Shown: one piece after another, positions 35,192-43,700 of the stretch
How the letters are laid out: the number at the start of each line of letters is the position of its first letter
Numbering within the stretch: position 1 is the first letter of the stretch
Origin: Agaribacillus aureus
GTDB taxonomy: Bacteria > Bacteroidota > Bacteroidia > Cytophagales > Cyclobacteriaceae
NCBI GenBank assembly: GCA_030442055.1
Contig: JAUJEB010000004.1
Coordinates: forward strand, 558,001 to 622,000
Reading direction: 5' to 3'
Length of the DNA stretch: 64,000 nucleotides
Program-made: the position numbers and the translations under genes
Notes under the pieces: generated by a model
Database searches by the model: none
Told to the model about the DNA's origin: nothing
The model's input: only the letters and a program-made list of their open reading frames with translations

Positions 35192-38080
35192 CTAAAATCC
35201 AAGGTTAGCCACGGTAAATTCAATTTTCACATCATTCAGTTCTGGCACCACACTTAGTCTGACGCCTAAATCAATTAACTGATTAAAGCGTAAAATGTTT
35301 AAGTCCGTGCTTAACTCGACACCAAAGGAGTTAAATGCGTTATTGAAATTCCTGATTTTGCCATAACCATAGTCGTAAAACAAATTGGCTTTGATACGCT
35401 GAAAATTTAGGAAGGGCCCCAACGCCAGGTCGGGATAAATTAATGGCAGGGTATAATCTGCCTTCAGATGATAAAAATTCTGAAATGTGGTGGAACTGTA
35501 ACCCCGCGGAAAGAAGAAATAACTGGGAAACAAATAGGTGCCTTCCACCGCATCCGGCCCCTGAAAGATAATCTCCTGATATTGATAGCCACCTCTTAAA
35601 CGAAGAGAATGATGCTTTGCCAATGCAGGAAAAAACAGCTCGGCCTGCGTGGCCAAATATTTGCCATTAAAATCTCCTCCGATGGGAGTATGCTGGTAAT
35701 TTAAAAAAAACGTTTGCCCCCACTTACTGTTGATATCGCGCTGAGATCTTTTAAGCAGCCTGTTAAACCGCAAGCTATGCTCCAGAGATCTTAATGTCCC
35801 ATCTGATAGTTGATCCAGCGGGCGAAGTGTCTGATTAAAATCCGTGACTTTGGTAATGCCGATATTACTACCATAGGAAAGGTTGGTTAAATACTTGGAC
35901 CTGGTTAAGGTAAAGGGTAATCTAAAACCTACGTTGGCCCCTTGCTCCTTCCACCTGAAATTAAATCTTTCTATGGCGTTGGTTTCGGGATTGCGGAGAT
36001 TTTCAAAGGTAGAGCGATTACCCAACCTGAATTCAAAATCCAAAATAGGATACAGCCCCTGGTAGCTTACATTTAAGATAGCCGATCCTACCTCTTCATT
36101 CACATCATAGCCATAGCCCAGTGTAGTAGAAATGGTGCTTAAAACGTCCCGCATTTCCAAACCGGCAAAGATGGTGCTACTTGTAGAATTTATTTCCGGA
36201 CCCCAGGTATGTGGGTTCAGAAATCCTCTTGCTTTGGCATAATTGGTTACCTCATATTGCTGGTTGGATATGTTGTCGAGTACATGATGATTGTTCTCCT
36301 GCTCTACGATCTTTTCATAATATCTGACCGTCCGGTCCTCTACTTGTGTTATTGGTTTCCATAAAGTGGTATCAAACGGAATTTTTGCAACATTAAAACC
36401 GTCCTTTTGAAAATCATTAAAATAGATGGTATTACCTACCTGATCAATAGTCGGATTATAGGCGCCATGTTTTGCCGAAGTCACCTGGTATCGCTGAAGG
36501 CTCTTGATATTTATCGCATAAATATTGTCGATGCCGCTATAAGGTGAATTATAAAATATATATTGATTATAGGGCACGGGATGACCAATATTTTCATCAG
36601 AAGCGGGAATGATTACTGTTTCTTTTTCCGATTCAACATCAACGAGTACCAGTGCCTTTCCCTCATCGCCTGATTTTAGCGCAACGATTCCCTTACCATC
36701 GTTGGTCCACCTGGGCATGCTGAAAAAGTGATTATCTTGATTGGGAAAACGTTTGATCTCTTTTCCGGTACCTGTATCAAGAACTACCAGAAAGTACTCA
36801 TTGGCTTCGGTGGTTAAGACGGTGGCTACCCTGGCAGCATCCGGCGAGAGCGCAGCGGCGGCGTAACGCCCTTTACTGCCTAATCTACGATGTTTATTAT
36901 TTTTCAGGTCATAAAGTTTAACCACCGAATAACTTTTTGCCCCCCAACGAGGATCAAATTCAAACTCGTTCCAGGCTACGACATCGTTTTGCACTGACAG
37001 CATAGAAGCCGAGTTGACAATGCCCGGCGTAAAGATTACAGTCTCATCGCCCTGATCATCCAATTTAACCAATTCCGCAATATCGCCTATCCCGGATCTC
37101 ATGACCAGTATTTCCCTGGAATTCAATACCTGGGGAAAATTATAACTTGTATAAGCACTGTGCTTTCTTTGGTTGACGGTCGTCATGGACGTCAATGGCA
37201 GGTCAGCCAGTTGTTGTTGCCATAAACCTGTCATTTCCGTCATCATGTCGTCATACGTTTGCAACAGGTTTTTTCCGCTTACTTTTTTTAAGGCGTCGGA
37301 AAAGGTAAATGGAATAAAGGGCAGGCCAAAAGCCTTGTCAGTAATTTTTGACCAACTTTCTGCCCCGTGCTTGTTTCGAACATGCGTGGTCATGAAATAA
37401 CCCAGTCGATAATGATCCGGCACAAAATGTTTAAAGGATCTCAGGTGTTGTTTATTGTAGTCAAAGGCTCCCCGTTCCAGTAAATTAGTTCTGAAAACCA
37501 AGTCAAATCTGGGTATCCGCCCCCGGCCGCTGGGTGTTAGCGCCGTTTCAATACCTACAGCGTCTCCTTCCCAAAACCAGTCAGGCACTGATAAATTAGC
37601 CCATAAGCTTTGAGCCGCCTGGCCAAATAGAATATAAAAAAACTTGTTAAAGCCCGTCAAACTTTTGTCAAACTGCACAACATGGCGAAATTCATGCACC
37701 GCCAGGAGGTCAAACCAATCATTCGTTCCTAAAAAATTGTAATCCTGCGGTGGGGTGGTAAAAAATTCGGATCTTCTGGGGCCAAGGCTGACAAAACCGT
37801 TGGGTATAGAAGTTTGATTTTGCAAGATCAGGGACAATTTCCTGGGGCGCTTATCGAGTGTTTTAGATCCCGGTTCATAGATCCCCTCCATCAGGTTGGC
37901 TACCCGCTGGGCATTTTCATCATAGCCATTGGGAAATATTACTTTGAAATGTGGCGTGTTGATCTGTTTCCACTTGAGATAAGCCGGATTATTTTCCAAA
38001 ATCACGCCTTGCCCTCTTGTAATAAAAATGATGCCCAACAAAAAATAAAATGTTGTGAAAAGGCTTTTTCTTATCCTCAT
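35192..38080 (-). CDS. Secreted gluzincin peptidase fused to a propeller and an outer-membrane barrel
   Basis: I use ATG 38080, giving a signal peptide (MRIRKSLFTTFYFLLGIIFITRG) and 962 residues; a start at 38116 would add 12. The N-terminal third is a peptidase MA-like domain with H129-E-x-x-H133 (HEFRH) and a downstream Glu in WFWEGD (E171), the three ligands of a gluzincin. The middle (about 330-590) has WD40/TolB-like repeats such as LSPDAARVATV and PRWTNDGKGIVAL. The last 300 residues are amphipathic beta strands with D15/BamA-like character ending in VANLGF, a terminal Phe. A protein combining these three parts in one chain is unusual. It may be an outer-membrane-anchored protease with the propeller outside or in the periplasm; topology is not known. 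Confidence 0.78.
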   Translation of the reverse strand: MRIRKSLFTTFYFLLGIIFITRGQGVILENNPAYLKWKQINTPHFKVIFPNGYDENAQRVANLMEGIYEPGSKTLDKRPRKLSLILQNQTSIPNGFVSLGPRRSEFFTTPPQDYNFLGTNDWFDLLAVHEFRHVVQFDKSLTGFNKFFYILFGQAAQSLWANLSVPDWFWEGDAVGIETALTPSGRGRIPRFDLVFRTNLLERGAFDYNKQHLRSFKHFVPDHYRLGYFMTTHVRNKHGAESWSKITDKAFGLPFIPFTFSDALKKVSGKNLLQTYDDMMTEMTGLWQQQLADLPLTSMTTVNQRKHSAYTSYNFPQVLNSREILVMRSGIGDIAELVKLDDQGDETVIFTPGIVNSASMLSVQNDVVAWNEFEFDPRWGAKSYSVVKLYDLKNNKHRRLGSKGRYAAAALSPDAARVATVLTTEANEYFLVVLDTGTGKEIKRFPNQDNHFFSMPRWTNDGKGIVALKSGDEGKALVLVDVESEKETVIIPASDENIGHPVPYNQYIFYNSPYSGIDNIYAINIKSLQRYQVTSAKHGAYNPTIDQVGNTIYFNDFQKDGFNVAKIPFDTTLWKPITQVEDRTVRYYEKIVEQENNHHVLDNISNQQYEVTNYAKARGFLNPHTWGPEINSTSSTIFAGLEMRDVLSTISTTLGYGYDVNEEVGSAILNVSYQGLYPILDFEFRLGNRSTFENLRNPETNAIERFNFRWKEQGANVGFRLPFTLTRSKYLTNLSYGSNIGITKVTDFNQTLRPLDQLSDGTLRSLEHSLRFNRLLKRSQRDINSKWGQTFFLNYQHTPIGGDFNGKYLATQAELFFPALAKHHSLRLRGGYQYQEIIFQGPDAVEGTYLFPSYFFFPRGYSSTTFQNFYHLKADYTLPLIYPDLALGPFLNFQRIKANLFYDYGYGKIRNFNNAFNSFGVELSTDLNILRFNQLIDLGVRLSVVPELNDVKIEFTVANLGF

Positions 38081-38299
38081 ACGCTTTTTCTTATCCACAC
38101 ATCGGAAAATTATCAATCTTTAAATAAAGTATTTGCCGTACAAATAAACAAATCCTTAAAAGGTTAATTTTTAATTTAAATTCCGGTGCGATAATTGTTA
38201 ATTTCTGTTATTGGAATGATGAAATAGCCGTAAAAGTTCAATTAATTTTCAGGCATTCACTACATTTAAAACTTTATTTAATCACGCAAATTGTCCATA

Positions 38300-40564
38300 A
38301 TGCATAAACAACCTAAACGACCCTTTGACTGGAAAATAGTCATGCTGGGTGCTTTGCTTTCTGCAATAACTTTTTGTTTGCCAGCTCAAAAGCAATCTTA
38401 CCAAAATCTTGAAGAAGCATTATATTCCGGCTCCAAACTGCAAGGAGGAAGCGGTCCCCAAAATATCAATTGGATTGATGGAGGTGACAAGTTCTCTTAC
38501 GTAAAAAGAAATATGGCCGATGGTTCCAGGGAAATCAGATCCTTTGTGCCTAAGAGCGGAGAAGATAAGCTCATATTTAATGGCGGGAGGCTTACTTTCC
38601 CTGACTCGGATTCACCTTTTCAGTATTTATCTTTCCAATGGTCCCAGGATTCAAAATACATATTGTTCCAATCCAATTTCAGAAAAGTATGGAGACGTTC
38701 AGGCATCTCTGACTACTATTTTTACTCGCTGAAGGATAAAACGTTACAGCTGGTAGCCAAAGATGCCCAGACTGCGGCATTATCACCGGATGGTCAGAAG
38801 GTGGGCTATGAAAGACAAGGCAACCTGTTTGTGTTCGATTTCGAATCGGGGAAGGAAACACAATTAACCAGTGATGCGGCCGAGCATTTTTACAATGGCC
38901 GGTTTGGCTGGGCTTATGAGGAAGAATTTGGCCTGGCTCAGGCATGGGTTTGGTCGCATGACAGCAAATATATTGCCTTCTGGCAATCGGATGAAAGAGA
39001 TGTACCCATATTCCAAATGACCGATTATAGCGGAAAACATGCCGAATACGTGAATGTCCGCTATCCAAAAGTCGGCGACATGAATCCCACCGTCAAAATT
39101 GGGGTCATCGATGTCGCCGCCAGATCAAACCAGTGGATGGATGTTGCCCTGAAAGGAGGTTATATTCCCAGAATCTACTGGACAGCCAGAAGCGGAGAAC
39201 TGGCCATTGTTCATCTCAACAGGAAGCAAACTGAATTAAAACTCACCTTTCACGATGTGAAATCAGGCAAGGGCAGATCCATCATGCAGGAAAAATCCGA
39301 TAAATGGATTGACGTTTTTGATTTCTTTGCCGGTGTCGATCATCTGTTTTTCTTTCCACCCGACACCGAAGAATTTTTCTGGATTTCGGATAGAAACGGA
39401 TGGAGTCACCTATACCGGTATAACTATGAAGGTAAAATGTTGAATCAGGTAACCCGTGGCGAGTGGGAAGTTACCACCGTGGAAGGTGTGGATAGCAAAA
39501 AGGGCACCATCTATTATACGTCAACAGAAAAGTCGCCACTGGAACGGCAACTTTATGCCATAAACTTCGATGGCAATGGCAAAAAGCGCCTCAGCACTCA
39601 AGATGGCCGCCATCATGTCAATTTTTCTCCCAACGGCAAGTATTTTGTCGATCGGTTTTCCAATGTCGATACCCCTACTCAGGTAGCATTGTGGTCTACC
39701 AGGGGTAAAAAGCTACATCAGTTTGAGGAAAACACAAAAGTTACCGAGTTCACAGAAAAACATCACTACGCTCCAAAAGAACTCATGCAGTTCACAACTT
39801 CAGATGGTCAGGTATTGGATATTTACGTTGTTAAACCCCTTGATTTCGATCCCAACACACCTTATCCGCTTGTACTCAATATATATGGCGGCCCCGGAGC
39901 CCAATCGGTTTACAATGAATTTGGAACCAATAGCTGGGAACAATATTTGGCACAAAGCGGCTATGTGGTTGCCAGTGTGAATAACAGAGGCAGTGGCGGC
40001 TATGGCAGTAAATTTGAAAAAGTTGTCTACGAAAATCTGGGAAAATGGGAAAGCCATGACTTTGTGGAAGCTGCAAAATTCTTAGGGGCCAAGACCTGGA
40101 TAGATGCTGATAATATGGCCATCCGCGGGCACAGCTATGGCGGCTACATGGCAAGTTATACGGTTCTTAACCATCCCGGGATTTTTAAGGTATCATTGGT
40201 GGGGGCACCGGTAACCGATTGGCGCCTGTACGACAGCATTTATACGGAAAGGTATATGGGGCTGTTAAGTGAAAATGAAGAAGGATATATACAAAGCGCC
40301 TCATCGACTCATGCCGGTAAATTGGAAGACAATATGTTCATCGCCCATTCCGGGATGGATGAAAATGTTCATATGCAAAATACCATGCAGCTAGTGCAGG
40401 CACTGATCGACAATGGTAAGGATGCTGATCTCAGGATCTACCCACCGGGCACACATGGTGTTGCTTATAGCGGTAAAAGTTATGTATTATTATACAGCCA
40501 GTATATGGAATACCTCGACCGCCATCTGAAAGAAAAAATGCAGGTTAAAATGCGCTCAAAATAG
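38300..40564 (+). CDS. S9B prolyl oligopeptidase (dipeptidyl peptidase IV type)
   Basis: The start is ATG at 38300 (754 residues); a TTG nine bases upstream is less likely. The protein has an N-terminal hydrophobic signal (DWKIVMLGALLSAITFCLPAQ), an eight-bladed propeller (DPPIV_N), and a C-terminal alpha/beta hydrolase. The catalytic serine is S612 in GHSYGGY, the aspartate is in GMDENVH, and the histidine is in GTHGV. The EEEFGLAQAW segment in the propeller matches the double-Glu motif of DPP4 that binds the substrate amino terminus. It should cleave X-Pro or X-Ala dipeptides from peptides in the periplasm. The gene is divergent from the gluzincin, so both peptidases may be controlled by the same 219-bp region. 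Confidence 0.92.
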   Translation: MHKQPKRPFDWKIVMLGALLSAITFCLPAQKQSYQNLEEALYSGSKLQGGSGPQNINWIDGGDKFSYVKRNMADGSREIRSFVPKSGEDKLIFNGGRLTFPDSDSPFQYLSFQWSQDSKYILFQSNFRKVWRRSGISDYYFYSLKDKTLQLVAKDAQTAALSPDGQKVGYERQGNLFVFDFESGKETQLTSDAAEHFYNGRFGWAYEEEFGLAQAWVWSHDSKYIAFWQSDERDVPIFQMTDYSGKHAEYVNVRYPKVGDMNPTVKIGVIDVAARSNQWMDVALKGGYIPRIYWTARSGELAIVHLNRKQTELKLTFHDVKSGKGRSIMQEKSDKWIDVFDFFAGVDHLFFFPPDTEEFFWISDRNGWSHLYRYNYEGKMLNQVTRGEWEVTTVEGVDSKKGTIYYTSTEKSPLERQLYAINFDGNGKKRLSTQDGRHHVNFSPNGKYFVDRFSNVDTPTQVALWSTRGKKLHQFEENTKVTEFTEKHHYAPKELMQFTTSDGQVLDIYVVKPLDFDPNTPYPLVLNIYGGPGAQSVYNEFGTNSWEQYLAQSGYVVASVNNRGSGGYGSKFEKVVYENLGKWESHDFVEAAKFLGAKTWIDADNMAIRGHSYGGYMASYTVLNHPGIFKVSLVGAPVTDWRLYDSIYTERYMGLLSENEEGYIQSASSTHAGKLEDNMFIAHSGMDENVHMQNTMQLVQALIDNGKDADLRIYPPGTHGVAYSGKSYVLLYSQYMEYLDRHLKEKMQVKMRSK

Positions 40565-40755
40565 CAGCCAAGAAGTTTTATCATGCTTAGGCCACCCAAA
40601 CCCGGAGTCTGGGGACGGTCGTCATTCGTCTTTGGACTTTGTTACTTTAACAACCCTTTGGTTCTTAATGCCAACGAATATTACCCGCCCGCTTTTATAT
40701 TCGTAATAATTTCCGAAATTTAGCTTAGGAATTAACTTTTTAAACCATCTCAAAG

Positions 40756-43700
40756 ATGACCAGTCAGCCCAAACATCGCAACACCAATAAATATGGCATT
40801 CAACACCTGATCTTATTATTCCTGGTATTGGCCGCTATTGTCACCGGTATTTTCTATTTTTCCAACGCCAGCCAGGCCGCCCGAAACCCACAGGAATCCG
40901 TAGACGCGGCCTATGGGGCCTACGTCGCCGCCTATACCGCCGGGGTAATATCCAAAGAATCGGCCATCAGGGTACGGTTTGCTGAGGAGTTCCAGGAATC
41001 CGTTGTTGCCGGAAAAGAGGCAGCTGATAATTTATTTAAAATAAGTCCGGCTGTCAGCGGAAAAGCCTACTGGACGGATAGTAAGACCATTGAATTTAAA
41101 CCCGATCAATTACTGACTTCCGGCCGGCAATATCAGGTAGCCTTTAAGCTGGGACAGATCATGGAGGTTCCGGATGAGCTATCGGTGTTTGAGTTTAACT
41201 TTCAGACACTGGACCAAAATTTCGAGGTGAATATAGAAGGTTTTGCTATCTATGATAAAACCAATCTGCAAAGACAAAAGCTTGTCGGCAACCTGGTAAC
41301 AGCGGATATGGCTGATCCGGCACAAGTTCAAAAAATACTTAGTGCCGCACAAGGTGATAAAAACTTAAAGATCACCTGGGATCATAGCACCGACCAAAAA
41401 AATCACAATTTCATCTTGGAAGATGTGCTGAGGAGCGATAACACAAGTGAACTTGAAATAAAATGGGACGGGTCGTCATTGGATGTAAGTAAAACCGGCG
41501 GTCAGGTTATCCAGGTACCGGCCATCGGAGATTTTAAGTTATTAAGTGCAAAGGTTATTCATAATCCCGAACAGTATGTGAGCCTTCAATTCTCCGACCC
41601 TTTGTTGCAAAAACAAAATCTGAATGGGTTAATTACGGTGGCGGACTTAAACAATCTTCGCTTTCTAATAGAAGATAATGAGATCAGGGTTTATCCATCA
41701 GTAAGACAAACCGGAAAAAAGACCCTCCAACTGTTTGCCGGCATTAAGAATGTCCAGAATTACAAAATGAAAAAGGGTACAAGCCTGGAGGTAGCTTTCG
41801 AACAGCTAAAGCCAGCAGTAAAGCTGGTTGGAAAGGGGGTTATATTGCCGAGCACCGACGGCCTTGTCATGCCATTTGAGGCGGTAAGTCTCAAGGCTGT
41901 GCAAGTACAGGTTACTAAGGTATATGAAAGCAACATTGCCCAGTTTTTACAGGTCAATAATTTACAGGGCGACCGGGAAATACGGCGTGTAGGGCGACCT
42001 TTGTTGAAAAAGACCATTGCCTTAAACAACCAGGGGGTTACCGACCTGGGTAAGTGGAACAGGTTTACCCTGGATCTCAGCCAGCTCATATCGTCAGAAC
42101 CCGGCGCTATTTATCAGGTGCAATTAAGTTTTGATCAGAAACATGCCGCTTTTAATTGCCCCGGGCAGGACAGCGCCGGCGAGGGCCTGACAAGCATAGA
42201 AGAAGACAGTTGGGATAACCCGGAAGAAGACGAATTTAGTTATTGGGATACCTACCAGGATTATTATTATGATCCCGAGTACAGATGGGAAGAGCGCGAC
42301 AATCCCTGCCACTCCTCGTACTACGCATATGGGCGCAGGGCAGTAACAAAAAATTTGATGGCATCTAACCTGGGCCTCACAGCTAAATTGGGCAACAATA
42401 AGCAACTGGTAGTAGCGGTTACCGATATGCAAACCACCGTGCCGTTGTCCGGGGTTACTGTGGAAATTTATGATTACCAGCAACAGCTAATCGAAAACAC
42501 CTTCACCGATACCGAGGGCTTTGTAAAAGTCGATCTGCGAAAAAAACCGTACTTGATTATTGCCAAAAATAAAGATGAAAGAGGCTATCTTAAGGTGGAT
42601 GATGGCAATGCATTATCATTAAGTAGCTTTGACGTGTCAGGACAGGTGGTTGAAAAAGGGATCAAAGGTTTTATCTACGGGGAAAGAGGTGTGTGGAGAC
42701 CCGGAGACGATATTTTCCTCACCTTTATTCTGGAGGACAAAAATGATCAGCTACCGGATAAACATCCTGTCATTTTTGAACTTCGAAACCCAAAAGGACA
42801 AATCAAGCAAAAGTTGGTTAAAACAGCCTCGATTGGCAATATGTATCACTTTGCGACCAAAACAGCTGTCGACGACCCGACGGGAAACTGGCAGGCTACG
42901 GTGCAGGTCGGGGGTGCTACTTTCAGGAAATCATTAAAGATCGAGACAATCAAGCCCAACCGTCTGAAAATTAACCTGGACTTCGGCACCGATAAAATCA
43001 AAGCCGGGCAACAAAACCTTGCCGGGCAACTTCATGTCAATTGGCTGCATGGCGCTCCGGCAAGAAACCTAAAGGCCGAATTTGATGTCGTGCTCCAGGG
43101 GGCCACAACCACCTTCCCCAAATATGCCGAATATGCTTTTGACGATCCTGCTCGAGATTTTTATAGCGAAAGCCAGAAAATTTTTGAAGGTGTTTTAGAT
43201 GCCGATGGCCATGCCATTATCAATGCGGCGCTAAGTCCTGAAAATGCTGCCCCAGGCATGCTAATGGCACATTTTAAAGGAAAAGTATTTGAAGGCGGGG
43301 GTGGATTCAGCATCGATCGATTCAGCATTCCCTATTATCCATACACCTCTTTTGTAGGATTAAGGACACCAAAAGGCGATAAGGCCAGGGGGATGTTGTT
43401 AACAGATACAACACACGTGGTAGATATTGTCACAGTTGATGCCGATGGACAGCCGGTGTCGAGATCAGGTGTAGAAGTGTCATTATACAAATTGGAATGG
43501 CGCTGGTGGTGGGATCAATCCACCCAAAACATCTCCAATTACATCGGTCGCTCCCACAATATTCCTTTGGAAAAAGCAAGCATCAATACAAAAAATGGCC
43601 AGGGAAGCTGGAAGTTTAAAGTAAAATATCCGGAATGGGGCAGGTTTTTTATCAGGGTATGTGATCCCGTTTCTGGGCATTGCGCCGGCAAAGTCATTTA

